NCBI RefSeq assembly: GCF_041438805.1
Contig: NZ_CP109190.1
Location: forward strand, 3,224,001 to 3,288,000
Length of the DNA: 64,000 nucleotides
DNA from: Streptomyces sp. NBC_01707
GTDB lineage: Bacteria; Actinomycetota; Actinomycetes; Streptomycetales; Streptomycetaceae
Direction: 5' to 3'
Made by a program: the position numbers and the translations under genes. Every line of letters begins with the position of its first letter. Position 1 is the first letter of the stretch. The notes beneath the pieces are model-generated. The model was not told the DNA's origin, searched no databases, and saw only the letters and a list, made by a program, of their open reading frames with translations. This document shows, piece after piece, positions 22,603 to 30,079 of this stretch.

Positions 22603-23844
22603 TCAGGCCGCGTCGGCCTCGGCCGGGGCCGCCGGGGCGACCGCGTCCGGGTTGATCTCGATCGCACCGGCCCGCACCGCCGCGATGGCCTGGGCGTCGC
22701 GCAGGTTCTTGATGACCTTGGTCGTCAGGTTCCGCAGGTGCTCGATGCGGTGCTGGTGTGCGCCGACTCCCCCGGCGACTCCGGCGAGGAGCAGGGCCAG
22801 CTCCTCGGGGTCCGCGGTGGCCAGTTCGGACAGGATCTCTCCGGCGGTCGAGAGCTTGTCGATCTTCTTCGTGAGCTTCGAGCGGTCGGCGATGATCCGC
22901 TCGCGCTCCTCCTCGGGGACGTCGTGCGCGCCGGGGAGCGATTCCTGAACGTCGCCCGGCTTGGCCGGGGTCTCGTCGGCCAGGACGAAGAACGACCCCT
23001 GAGACTCTCGGCGCTCCTCCTCGATGCGGGCTGCCTTCACGAACGCCTCGGCGTCGCGGTCGCTGTTGAAGGCGCCGCGCGCGTACTTGGCCAGGAACCG
23101 CAGCTGGTTGTCACAGCTCAACTGGGAGGCGTACCAGGCCAGGTTCAGCGACAGGTGACCCTTGGCGACCGCTTCCTGCGCGGGCTCGCACAGCCTGAGC
23201 AGGTCCATCCGCCACCCCACATAGGCCGGGGACTTGCCGCAGACCCCGCCGATCTCGTCGATCGTGTAGCCACCCTTTTCCAGCCGCTTGAACGCCTTGG
23301 CCTCTTCCATGGGCGTCATGTCCGCGCGGCCGACGTTCTCAGCCACGGCCATGGCCAGGATCTCGCGGGAGTCGGCTTCGATGCCGTGCATGACGAGGGC
23401 GGTCATCTCTGTGAGACCGGCCATGCCCGCCGCGCGCCACCTGCGCTCGCCCATGATGACCACGTACCTGCGCGTACCAGGGATGTACCGGACGGTGATC
23501 GGCTGGAGCTGCCCGAGTTCCCGCATGGAGCCGGCCAGTTCCTCCAGCTTGGCCTGGTCGAAGATCTCGCGGGGCTGGTTCGGGTCGCGGTCGATCCGGT
23601 CGATCGGGATCGTCTTCTGGACCGACTTCACCTCGGCCGCGGTTGGCGCGGCCTTCTCGGCGACGATCTCGCGGCGCTTGCTGACCCGGGTGGGCTCGAT
23701 GGCCGTCTTCTGGACCGGGGTCTTCTTCGCGACCGCCTTGGCGGGGGCCTTCTTCGCGGAGGCCTTCTTGGCGGCCGGGGCCTTCTTCGCGGGGGCCGTC
23801 TCGGTGACCTCGTCGATCTGGGCGGTGGCGGTGGTGTCGCTCAT
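22603..23844 (-). CDS. ParB-family DNA-binding protein
   Basis: This 413-residue protein starts at the ATG at 23844, with GAGAGG upstream. An Ala/Lys-rich N-terminal tail (AKKAPAAKKASAKK-type, residues about 20-60) precedes the ParB CTPase/nuclease-like domain: IDRIDRDPNQPREIF, LGQLQPITVR and GERRWRAAGMAG. The helix-turn-helix region (YTIDEIGGVCGKSPAYVGWRMDLLRL) follows, then a helical C-terminus. ParB proteins bind parS sites and help segregate replicons; no ParA lies in the window. The same frame is open back through the operator region into the DUF3560 gene, so a fusion protein is possible. The operator at 23878-23893 sits 34 bases before this ATG, favouring separate expression. Confidence 0.85.
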   Translation of the reverse strand: MSDTTATAQIDEVTETAPAKKAPAAKKASAKKAPAKAVAKKTPVQKTAIEPTRVSKRREIVAEKAAPTAAEVKSVQKTIPIDRIDRDPNQPREIFDQAKLEELAGSMRELGQLQPITVRYIPGTRRYVVIMGERRWRAAGMAGLTEMTALVMHGIEADSREILAMAVAENVGRADMTPMEEAKAFKRLEKGGYTIDEIGGVCGKSPAYVGWRMDLLRLCEPAQEAVAKGHLSLNLAWYASQLSCDNQLRFLAKYARGAFNSDRDAEAFVKAARIEEERRESQGSFFVLADETPAKPGDVQESLPGAHDVPEEERERIIADRSKLTKKIDKLSTAGEILSELATADPEELALLLAGVAGGVGAHQHRIEHLRNLTTKVIKNLRDAQAIAAVRAGAIEINPDAVAPAAPAEADAA

Positions 23845-25446
23845 GGCGTCCGGCCTCTCACTGTGCGGTGTGGTGTTTAGTGGGTCGACACTATGACTAA
23901 CGCGTGACTCTCCGTGAGGTACCGGGTGATTCGAAAGAAATCGCAGGTCAGAGGCGGTTTGTTCACCTCCGGCCGCGTCCTCGACGGGCACCTCGGAGGG
24001 GACGTCGGCCGCCGGGGTCGCCTCGGTCGGGGGCTCCGGGGTCGGCTGCTCGTCGACCGCCAGGGCCTCCGGCTCTGCCTCCGGGACCGGCTCGATGACG
24101 CGGACGATGCCGCGCCCAGGGCCGCCAGTCCAGGCCCCTGCCCCGTAGGTCAGCCCGGCCCCGGTCAGGAGGGCGGTCACCTGAGACAGGAGCGACTCCG
24201 ACCACACGGACTCGGTGAACTTCACCCCGTCCGGCGCGGTGATCGTCACGGGCGGGTGGCCCTTGTGCGGCTGGTTGTTGCCGTTGAGCCACGTGAGCGT
24301 CGCCTCGGTGGCGTCCCACCGGCATTCGACCTTGACGCGCTTCGGGATCTTCGGGTCGGTGCGCTTCTTCGGCGCCTTCGCCTTGGCCTTGGCTTGTGCC
24401 TCGCGGATGGCGTCGGCCGGTGCCGCCTCCGAGGCCTCGCGGGCCGACTTCTTGCCGGGGACCTTCCCGTCGGCGAGGAAGGCGTTCATCGCCTCTCCGG
24501 GGCATCGGCCCTGTACCTGGGTGTAGTCGGCCGGGTGCGTCGAGACCCGCCCGTTGAGCGTGGCGTCTTCCAGGCTCATGACCTGCTTGGGGGCCAGCCG
24601 CAGGTTCCAGGCGATGGACAGCGTCTTGGGGTTGACCCGGGCCACTCCGTACCAGGAGCCGGCGTACAGCGCGTAGTCGCCGGGCGCGAAGTCGTCCGGG
24701 CCCCACAGCTTGACGCCGTCGGCCTTGGCCTTCTCGACGATCTGCTCCCAGTGGGCGATCTCCTCCGTCAGGTCCTGGATGAGCCGGGCGTGCCTGCCGA
24801 CCGAGACCCAGCCCTTCTCGACCGCGTTGGCGTGGGCCCTTTCCTGCTGGCGCAGGTCGGCGCGCAGCCGCTCCAGTCGCCGCAGGGTGCGCTGCGGGTT
24901 GTTCCGGTGCGCCGTGTAGTTCTCGGACGCCCGGGTCCGGTCTGCCCAGTACCCGGCCCTGTCGCGGTCCTCGAACGACTTCCGCATGTTCGAGTCGATC
25001 CGCGCGGCGTCGCGGCGGGCGCGGCCCTCGCTGTGGTGGCCGACCAAGATCGGCTGCCCGAACTCGAACCGCTTCGAGATCTGGTCTGCGGTCGCCCGCC
25101 GGACGTCAGCCGAGGCGACGGCCCGGTCCGCGCGGTCGCTGAACCGCTCGGCCCGGTCGTCGGCCCGCTCCTCGCGGTCGGCCTCTGCCTCCGCGAAGGT
25201 GCGCCGCGTGTCCTCGTCGATCCCGATCGTGACGTCGTGACCGGCCTCGCGCAGCGCGGTCGCCGCACCGTTGATCCGCCAGTGCTGCGCTTCCTTGTCG
25301 CGCGAGTGCCGGATGTACAAGCCGTCCAGCGACCGCGAGAACCAAAAGCCGAAAGAACGCACCAGCTCGAAAGCACCGTCTCCCTTCTGGGAGCCTTCGA
25401 GGAGCGTGCCTTCCGCCCGCGTGTGGGTGATCGTGATGTCTGCCAT
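22603..25446 (-). CDS. DUF3560 protein, frame open into ParB (947-residue fusion if read through)
   Basis: The DUF3560 gene starts at the ATG at 25446 with AAGGAG. It has the family's features: ADITITHTRAEG, HWRINGAATALREAGHDV and PILVGHHSEGRARRD near residue 135. A helical, basic middle and a Pro/Glu-rich tail follow (about 370-500). No stop codon separates this tail from ParB: the frame crosses the operator block as about 40 residues and enters the ParB start in phase. Either the two are fused, or the DUF3560 stop was lost by a small indel near 23950. The function of DUF3560 is unknown; it is common on Streptomyces plasmids. Its short neighbour at 25470 shares the ADVTIT start. Confidence 0.7.
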   Translation of the reverse strand: MADITITHTRAEGTLLEGSQKGDGAFELVRSFGFWFSRSLDGLYIRHSRDKEAQHWRINGAATALREAGHDVTIGIDEDTRRTFAEAEADREERADDRAERFSDRADRAVASADVRRATADQISKRFEFGQPILVGHHSEGRARRDAARIDSNMRKSFEDRDRAGYWADRTRASENYTAHRNNPQRTLRRLERLRADLRQQERAHANAVEKGWVSVGRHARLIQDLTEEIAHWEQIVEKAKADGVKLWGPDDFAPGDYALYAGSWYGVARVNPKTLSIAWNLRLAPKQVMSLEDATLNGRVSTHPADYTQVQGRCPGEAMNAFLADGKVPGKKSAREASEAAPADAIREAQAKAKAKAPKKRTDPKIPKRVKVECRWDATEATLTWLNGNNQPHKGHPPVTITAPDGVKFTESVWSESLLSQVTALLTGAGLTYGAGAWTGGPGRGIVRVIEPVPEAEPEALAVDEQPTPEPPTEATPAADVPSEVPVEDAAGGEQTASDLRFLSNHPVPHGESRVSHSVDPLNTTPHSERPDAMSDTTATAQIDEVTETAPAKKAPAAKKASAKKAPAKAVAKKTPVQKTAIEPTRVSKRREIVAEKAAPTAAEVKSVQKTIPIDRIDRDPNQPREIFDQAKLEELAGSMRELGQLQPITVRYIPGTRRYVVIMGERRWRAAGMAGLTEMTALVMHGIEADSREILAMAVAENVGRADMTPMEEAKAFKRLEKGGYTIDEIGGVCGKSPAYVGWRMDLLRLCEPAQEAVAKGHLSLNLAWYASQLSCDNQLRFLAKYARGAFNSDRDAEAFVKAARIEEERRESQGSFFVLADETPAKPGDVQESLPGAHDVPEEERERIIADRSKLTKKIDKLSTAGEILSELATADPEELALLLAGVAGGVGAHQHRIEHLRNLTTKVIKNLRDAQAIAAVRAGAIEINPDAVAPAAPAEADAA
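23878..23952 (-). promoter_or_regulatory. Type I operator block (site 4)
   Basis: TAGTGGGTCGACACTA (23878-23893) with the conserved TGACTAACGCG, GGTACC and CTGACCTGC segments extending to 23952. It lies inside the continuous DUF3560-ParB reading frame. Confidence 0.7.
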
Positions 25447-25469
25447 CTGTTGACTCCTTCGTCGGGTGG

Positions 25470-25856
25470 TCAGGCGTGCTCGGGGCGGGAAGTGACGTCG
25501 CCCAGGTGCTTGCCGAGCCAGGCGAGCACCTTGGTGGCGCACAGCTCGGCGTCGGCCGCCGCGTCGAGCGGGACGGGTGAGCCGTCGAAGACGGTGGCGA
25601 CGTAGTCGCCGTAGGCGCCGTGCAGGTGGGCCGACCAGGGCTCGCGGTGCTCGGCCGCCGGTCGGTCGGCCTGCTCACCGGCGTACATGAGGAGGTGCGG
25701 GCCGCCGTAGGCACGCTGCTCGCTGTCCTGGCCGGTCGGGGCGACGGCCAGGATCAGGTAGCTCATGCCGCCCTCTCCGGCGAGGAAGGCTTGCCGTCCG
25801 GCCTTCGCGAGTGCGGCGCGCAGCAGGTCGCCTTCGGTGATCGTGACGTCCGCCAT
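25470..25856 (-). CDS. Unknown 128-residue protein
   Basis: It starts at an ATG with AAGGAGG 9 bases upstream. The first residues (MADVTITEGDLL) and the DNA before them resemble the start of the DUF3560 gene just downstream, so the leader region was duplicated. The rest has strands (MSYLILAVAPTG), a His/Tyr-containing loop (AHLHGAYGDYVATVF) and a C-terminal helix with AWLGKHLGDV. There is no known family or membrane segment. It lies in one unit with the genes at 25898 and 22603, separated by short gaps. Confidence 0.65.
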   Translation of the reverse strand: MADVTITEGDLLRAALAKAGRQAFLAGEGGMSYLILAVAPTGQDSEQRAYGGPHLLMYAGEQADRPAAEHREPWSAHLHGAYGDYVATVFDGSPVPLDAAADAELCATKVLAWLGKHLGDVTSRPEHA

Positions 25857-25897
25857 CTGGCGAACCTCCTTCTGGGGTGCGTGGCTCGGGTGGGCGG

Positions 25898-26212
25898 TCA
25901 GGCGGTGCGCGCGATCTGGCCGATTGCGGCCGTCAGCTGGGCGGGCAGGTTGAGGGAGCGGGCCTCGCGAGCGAGCGAGCTCCACTCGGCCTGCACCCAC
26001 CGCTGGTGCTTCGCGGCGTCCTCGGCGACGGTCACGGCGAGCTTGCGGAGGGCGTCCCTGTCGAGCACGCCTCGCACGACCGTGCGCCGGACGTCGATCG
26101 CGCGCTTGGTGTTGCCCTCGCGGATGAGCTGCCGGGAGAGGTCGAGGGCGTCCTCGGCGTCTCCGGCTTCGGCGACCAGGGTGATGTCCTCGATCAGGGT
26201 CTCGATGCGCAT
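25898..26212 (-). CDS. Unknown 104-residue helical protein
   Basis: This all-helical acidic/basic protein starts at an ATG with GGGAG upstream. It has Leu-heptad-like spacing over most of its length (MRIETLIEDITLVAEAG, ALRKLAVTVAEDAAKH, LPAQLTAAIGQIA), so a coiled-coil or helical bundle is likely. It heads the unit controlled by the type I operator at 26236-26251, only 24 bases upstream of the start. That is close enough for a bound repressor to block both transcription start and ribosome access. No function can be assigned. Confidence 0.65.
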   Translation of the reverse strand: MRIETLIEDITLVAEAGDAEDALDLSRQLIREGNTKRAIDVRRTVVRGVLDRDALRKLAVTVAEDAAKHQRWVQAEWSSLAREARSLNLPAQLTAAIGQIARTA

Positions 26213-26235
26213 GTCGCTCTCCCATGGGGGTGGTT

Positions 26236-26319
26236 TAGTGGGTCGACACTATGACTAACGCTGATCTCTCCTGGGGGTACCGGGGTGACGGGGAGAGATC
26301 GGGAAAGTTTGCAGGTCAG
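26236..26319 (-). promoter_or_regulatory. Type I operator block (site 5)
   Basis: TAGTGGGTCGACACTA (26236-26251), then TGACTAACGC, GGTACC and CTGACCTGC up to 26319. It is identical in the operator core to site 4. Confidence 0.7.
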
Positions 26320-26361
26320 GGCCCTGCCGTCCGGCCTTCGCCACTCGCGCGGTCGACCGGA

Positions 26362-26385
26362 GGGCGGGGCCGGCTGGCCCCGCCC
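26362..26385. terminator. Intergenic GC hairpin
   Basis: GGGCGGGGCC (26362-26371) pairs with GGCCCCGCCC (26376-26385). It follows the stop of the gene at 26395. Confidence 0.6.
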
Positions 26386-26394
26386 GGTTGGCTG

Positions 26395-27039
26395 TCAGGC
26401 GGCCAGGATGTGGCGGCCAGTCGCGGTCAGGGACACCGGCTGGCCCTCGGTGAGCGTGGCCTCGGTGTCGACCTGCGCCCATCCGTGGCCGATCAGGAAG
26501 TCACCCAGCTCCGTGTCCAGTCGGGCGCCATCCACGCTGGTGACGTACTTCCAGCCCTCACGGGCCTTGAAGCCCTGGCGCTTCACGAAGGTGTCCCGGA
26601 TGGTCCGCAGTGCGTTCCTCTGCTCCTGCGTCGTCTCCGGGATGGCCACCACGGTGGGCGCGGGCTCGGCCGACTCCTCTTCGATCTCCAGGGTGTCCGT
26701 GGCGTCCAGGAAGCGGCGCAGGCCGTCCTGCTCGGCGAACCGGGCCGCATTGGTGACCAGGCTCGTGCTCATCGAGAACCCGTACATGAGCAGGGCCTCC
26801 ATGCACTCTTCGCGCTGCTTGGCCAGGCCCGCGCGGACGCCGTGGCGGTCGATGCGCTTCATGAGGTGCATCCAGGGCTTGGCCTTGCCCTCGGCGACCA
26901 GGACGGCGTCCATGAGGTGATCGAACTGGGCGCCCTGGATCGCGAGCGCGTCGGTCAGGCTCGCGCGGGTCGCGGCGGCTTCCTCGAAGACGCGGTCCGC
27001 GCGGGTGATGAGGTGCTTGAGGGCGGTGCTGGCGTCCAT
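26395..27039 (-). CDS. Unknown 214-residue protein
   Basis: The ATG at 27039 has AAGGAG 6 bases upstream; the frame extends through the operator without a better start. The N-terminal two-thirds is helical (TALKHLITRADRVFEEAAATRASL, MEALLMYGFSMST). An acidic linker (EIEEESAEPAP) leads to a winged-helix-like C-terminal domain (QRNALRTIRDTF, GHGWAQVDTEATLTEGQPVSLTATGRHIL), which ends like transcription-related small domains. DNA binding is possible but not shown. It is controlled by the type I operator at 27067-27082, 28 bases before the start. Confidence 0.65.
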   Translation of the reverse strand: MDASTALKHLITRADRVFEEAAATRASLTDALAIQGAQFDHLMDAVLVAEGKAKPWMHLMKRIDRHGVRAGLAKQREECMEALLMYGFSMSTSLVTNAARFAEQDGLRRFLDATDTLEIEEESAEPAPTVVAIPETTQEQRNALRTIRDTFVKRQGFKAREGWKYVTSVDGARLDTELGDFLIGHGWAQVDTEATLTEGQPVSLTATGRHILAA

Positions 27040-27066
27040 GGCTGGCTCCTTGTGGGGTGATGTGTT

Positions 27067-27151
27067 TAGTGGGTAGACACTATGACTAACGCCGGACACT
27101 CCTTGGGGTACCGGGGTATCGGGAAGAAATCGAGAAAGATTGCAGGTCAGA
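27067..27151 (-). promoter_or_regulatory. Type I operator block (site 6)
   Basis: TAGTGGGTAGACACTA (27067-27082) with the full downstream set TGACTAACGC, GGTACC and CTGACCTGC. The core matches site 1. Confidence 0.7.
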
Positions 27152-27162
27152 GCCCTGCGGGG

Positions 27163-28557
27163 TCAACAGGCGTACGAGGTGACACGCGCCTCGTAGTGGG
27201 TACCCCCTACACTGCGTGCATGGATCGCCTCGAACTCCCCGCGCCCTTCGCCGACCTCGCCGACCTGGCGGGCGAGCCCACCATCGAGCGGGCGCAGGCC
27301 CTCGGTCGCGCGCTCAAGGCCGTGCCCGACCTCCAAGCCTGGCTCCGTGAGCAGAGGCAGCTCACCCTCCGCGCCCTCCTTGACGGCCCGCTCACCAAGG
27401 AAGACCTGGCCCCGCGCCTGGAGATCAGCCCGCAGCGGGTCGCCGACATTGCCAGCGGCCACGGCCGTTCCAAGGCCAAGCGCACCAAGCCGGCCGCCTG
27501 ACCCGTCCGCTTCGTCGAACAGGCCGAGCTGGACCACCGTGTCCGGCGCGGCCGCGAGCGGTGGCAGCTCCATCAGTCGGAGCTGAGACCCCTTGGGCAG
27601 TACCGGCCGGAGCTGGGGGCATCCGGCTTCCGCGCGGAGCTCGGCGACGACCTCCGGGTCCAGGCGGTGCGCCTCGATCTCCTCCTCGGTGGGCACCCAC
27701 CCGATGGGGCGCTGACGGCCGAGGCGGTGCGTGATGTCCTGCACCTTCGCCCACGCGGCCCACAGCCGGTCGTCCCGGTCCTCCCAGGCGTGCAGCTCAT
27801 CGATGGCCGCGTAGAGCACCTCCCGTTGCGCTCCGCCGAGGAGCGGCCGGAGCGGTTCGCGGTCCTCCTGACGGTTCTTCACGACTGGTGCGGGCTGCAA
27901 GCGTCGCCAGAGGAGGAGTGCGTCCCGGCCGTCGGTGGTGACGCTGACGCGCTTGCTGCCGGGGCCGTGCGGCTCGGTGATGACGAGGAACCCGGCGTTC
28001 ACCAGCGGGGCGAGGCGGCCGTCCGCGACTGCTTGCCCGGCCCATCCCGGCCGCGGGTAGTGGCGTAGGACGCCGTCCCGGTCGAAGAGGAGTTGCACGG
28101 CAGCCGCGGCGGCCATCAGCTCAGCCTGTCCGGTCGACCAGCCGAGCGCTCGCACCTGCTGTGACTGCCACGCCCGCTCGCGGGCTCCCTCGAGGAACCT
28201 GCTCGCGACGGAGCCGGCCGGGGGCAGCTCGGGCGCGGGCTCCGGCTGGGGCTCGGCCGCCGGGGGCTCGACGGGCTCGGGCGTGGGCGGGTCTTCGCGG
28301 ACTCGCGAGCCGTAGTTCGCGACGCCGGTCATCGGGCGGTCACCGCTCGGGTAGCGGACCGAGACGCGGAACGCGTACGGGCCCTCATCGGCGAGGCGCT
28401 CGATCTCGTCGGCGTTGGCGGCGATCGTCTCGTCCGCGTGCCGGGTGAGGGGCAGGACGAACGTGCCGATCCGCTCACCGTTGCGGTAGTCGCCAGTCAC
28501 GCGGAAGTCATCGCCTTGGGCGAGGCCGAGGCCGCGCAGGATGCGCGCGATGGTCAC
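27163..28557 (-). CDS. Unknown 464-residue protein; 3' third antisense to the small HTH gene
   Basis: The gene starts at a GTG (28557) that overlaps the stop of an 11-codon upstream frame beginning at an ATG with GAGAGG (28589). This may be a coupled leader peptide or a one-base frameshift at the true start. Residues 1-100 are a strand-rich domain (ILRGLGLAQGDDFRV, VSVRYPSGDRP). A Pro/Glu-rich linker follows, then a helical region with wing-like strands (RLAPLVNAGFLVITEPHGPGSKRVSVTTDG). Up to about residue 350 the sequence looks real (QLGLFDEAD). The last 110 residues are the antisense of the plus-strand gene at 27220 and probably reflect loss of the original stop. Function unknown. Confidence 0.6.
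   Translation of the reverse strand: MTIARILRGLGLAQGDDFRVTGDYRNGERIGTFVLPLTRHADETIAANADEIERLADEGPYAFRVSVRYPSGDRPMTGVANYGSRVREDPPTPEPVEPPAAEPQPEPAPELPPAGSVASRFLEGARERAWQSQQVRALGWSTGQAELMAAAAAVQLLFDRDGVLRHYPRPGWAGQAVADGRLAPLVNAGFLVITEPHGPGSKRVSVTTDGRDALLLWRRLQPAPVVKNRQEDREPLRPLLGGAQREVLYAAIDELHAWEDRDDRLWAAWAKVQDITHRLGRQRPIGWVPTEEEIEAHRLDPEVVAELRAEAGCPQLRPVLPKGSQLRLMELPPLAAAPDTVVQLGLFDEADGSGGRLGALGLGTAVAAGNVGDPLRADLQARGQVFLGERAVKEGAEGELPLLTEPGLEVGHGLERATEGLRPLDGGLARQVGEVGEGRGEFEAIHARSVGGTHYEARVTSYAC
27194..27213 (+). promoter_or_regulatory. Type I operator overlapping a leaderless promoter (site 7)
   Basis: TAGTGGGTACCCCCTA (27194-27209) overlaps the -10 box TACACT (27208-27213). The ATG follows 6 bases after the -10 box, so transcription should start at the ATG itself. 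This points to self-repression by the gene product. Confidence 0.7.
27220..27501 (+). CDS. Small HTH-like protein, candidate type I operator repressor
   Basis: This 93-residue protein has no ribosome site; its ATG lies 6 bases after a TACACT box, fitting a leaderless mRNA. The C-terminal half reads as a helix-turn-helix followed by a basic tail: LTLRALLDGPLTKEDLAPRL, EISPQRVADIASGHGRSKAKRTK. The N-terminal half is a helical, acidic region that could dimerise. It is one of few plus-strand genes in the array, and its promoter is covered by a type I palindrome. Since the same palindrome precedes seven minus-strand units, this protein is the best candidate for their shared regulator. This is inference from position; no family match is claimed. 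The minus-strand gene at 27163 overlaps it antisense throughout. Confidence 0.65.
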   Translation: MDRLELPAPFADLADLAGEPTIERAQALGRALKAVPDLQAWLREQRQLTLRALLDGPLTKEDLAPRLEISPQRVADIASGHGRSKAKRTKPAA

Positions 28558-28619
28558 GGTCGGGGTCTTGGGGGCGCGGTGGGACTCATGGCTGCCTCTC
28601 GGTGGTCGAGGGAGGTTCG

Positions 28620-28695
28620 TAGTGGGTACTCACTATGACTAACGCTGAGGACACGCTGAGGTTCCGGGGTCCGGACAAGAAAAGTGCAGGTCAGA
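28620..28695 (-). promoter_or_regulatory. Type I operator block (site 8)
   Basis: TAGTGGGTACTCACTA (28620-28635) with TGACTAACGC and CTGACCTGC to about 28695. One CCGGACA unit of the neighbouring repeat lies within the block. Confidence 0.65.
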
Positions 28696-28712
28696 GGCCC
28701 GTCCGGACAGTG

Positions 28713-28753
28713 TCCGGGGGGCGGCCGGACAGTGTCCGGCCGCCTGTCCGGGG
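28713..28753. repeat. Cluster of TGTCCGG/CCGGACA repeats (right after the 163-residue gene's stop)
   Basis: Five copies of CCGGACA or its complement occur in about 45 bases, in both directions, including two CCGGACAGTGTCCGG palindromes. A matching cluster lies at 29262-29352, so the two bracket one gene. Confidence 0.7.
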
Positions 28754-28754
28754 G

Positions 28755-29246
28755 TCAGTCCCGGCCGTCGTTCTCGGCGAGCTGGAGCACGAGCGGCCAG
28801 GCCGAGAACGCCGCGTCGCCGATCGCCCTCTCGTGCTCTGCGGGCTGGTCGGCCAGGTCCCGGGTCCCCTCGTTGAACCCGGCGACCATCTCCGCCGCCT
28901 GGTCGGCGAGGTCGTCGAGCGTTTCCTGTCGTGCGTACTCCGGGCGCAGGTCGTGCCAGTAGGGGCCCACCTTGGGCGGGGTGCCTTCGAAGGACTCCCC
29001 CGCGACCACGAGCGCGTCGACCGTCTCGTGCTCGACCATGTACCAGGACAGCACCTTGGCCCACGCGCTCTCGGTGCTGTAGCTCTCGACCACGAACAGG
29101 TGGGGCAGCTCTCCAATGTGCCTGCCGGGTCCGGCGACGGCCACGGTGAAGGCGCGCACGGTCTGCCGGTAGTCGTAGGGCAGGTCGTACAGCGGCGCTC
29201 CGGTGAACTTGGCCTCGACGGGCTGGGGGGTTGCAGTGGCGCTCAT
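28755..29246 (-). CDS. Unknown 163-residue protein bracketed by CCGGACA repeats
   Basis: It starts at an ATG with AGAGGA 10 bases upstream. The first part is strand-rich (FTGAPLYDLPYDYRQTVRAFTVAVAGPG), followed by LPHLFVVESYSTESAWAKVLSWY and an acidic helical end (RAIGDAAFSAWPLVLQLAEND). It is a soluble protein without a family I know. Clusters of CCGGACA/TGTCCGG lie immediately upstream (29262-29352) and immediately after its stop (28713-28753). It may bind these sites, or the gene may be a cassette defined by them; the sequence does not decide. Confidence 0.65.
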   Translation of the reverse strand: MSATATPQPVEAKFTGAPLYDLPYDYRQTVRAFTVAVAGPGRHIGELPHLFVVESYSTESAWAKVLSWYMVEHETVDALVVAGESFEGTPPKVGPYWHDLRPEYARQETLDDLADQAAEMVAGFNEGTRDLADQPAEHERAIGDAAFSAWPLVLQLAENDGRD

Positions 29247-29261
29247 CGTCTCGGTCCTCTC

Positions 29262-29352
29262 TGTCCGGACACTGTCCGGATGGCTGTCCGGCCGGTGTCC
29301 GATTGCTGGCGCTCATGCAGGTCGGCGCACGTCCGGACGTGTCCGGACGGGC
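29262..29352. repeat. Cluster of TGTCCGG/CCGGACA repeats (upstream of the 163-residue gene)
   Basis: Six or more copies in about 90 bases, including TGTCCGGACA, CGTCCGGACG and several TGTCCGG units. It covers the likely promoter region of the gene starting at 29246. Confidence 0.7.
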
Positions 29353-29358
29353 TGTGGG

Positions 29359-30057
29359 TCAGGCGGCTGCGAGCTCGGCGCCGAGGTCGGCGATGAACGC
29401 GGCGGCCGTGCCGCGGGCGGGCTGGGCGGTCTTGATGAGCTGCCAGATCTCGCCGGGGGTGATGTCGAAGGGGACGGCAAGCTCGGTGAGGATCAGGCCG
29501 CCGTCGAACACGGTCAGGTGGCCCGGCAGGTGGGCGGCCGTGCGCGAGCCCTCGTGCGGCCGGTAGGTCGTCGGGGCCTGGTCGGCGCGGCCGTGGACGG
29601 CGACCTCGGCGGCCAGGCGGTCGTAGTCGCTGTGCAGGCGGATGAGGGCGACGAGCACGGCGTTGGCTACGTCTTCGTCGCGGGCGTCGAGGTGCCGGGA
29701 GAGGTCGAGGAAGCGGGCGCGCAGCTCGTTCTCCTGGCGGACGTGCTCGGGGTCGGCGGGGAGCAGGTCGGGCAGGTCGGGCGCGTATCCGGTGGCGAGC
29801 GCCGAGACGTGGTCGATGACCGCGGCCGGGATGCCCGTCTCCGCTCGGGCGGCGGCCATGCGGGCGCGCCACAGGGCTTGGTCGGCCTCGTCGGGGAGGC
29901 GGTCGGTGCCGGTCGCCTTGCGGAGCTCTGTGGCTGCGCGCTTCAGGTTCCGGGCGATGGTGCGGAGCGCGTTGGCCTCGGGGTGGTCCTGGGCGCGGCC
30001 TCGGACGATCTCGGCGAGGAGCTGGGCGCGGGTGGCGGCGTTCGCGTGCGTGTTCAT
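29359..30057 (-). CDS. Unknown 232-residue helical protein
   Basis: This mostly helical protein starts at an ATG with AAGGGA upstream. It has repeated Ala/Arg/Glu helices (RAQLLAEIVRGRAQD, ALRTIARNLKRAATELRKA, RFLDLSRHLDARDEDVANAVLVALIRL) and a C-terminal part with FDGGLILTELAVPFDITPGEIWQLIKTA. The latter is helix-turn-helix-like but not convincing. There is no membrane segment. It lies between the SWIM-finger gene and the repeat-bracketed gene with short gaps, so it is probably co-transcribed from the type II operator at 30473. Function unknown. Confidence 0.65.
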   Translation of the reverse strand: MNTHANAATRAQLLAEIVRGRAQDHPEANALRTIARNLKRAATELRKATGTDRLPDEADQALWRARMAAARAETGIPAAVIDHVSALATGYAPDLPDLLPADPEHVRQENELRARFLDLSRHLDARDEDVANAVLVALIRLHSDYDRLAAEVAVHGRADQAPTTYRPHEGSRTAAHLPGHLTVFDGGLILTELAVPFDITPGEIWQLIKTAQPARGTAAAFIADLGAELAAA

Positions 30058-30079
30058 GTCGGGGATCCCTTCGGGGCGG

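Noticed and set aside
28639..28753. CCGGACA repeats as a CRISPR array
   Set aside because: Units are 7-15 bases, in both orientations and with irregular spacing; no cas genes are present.
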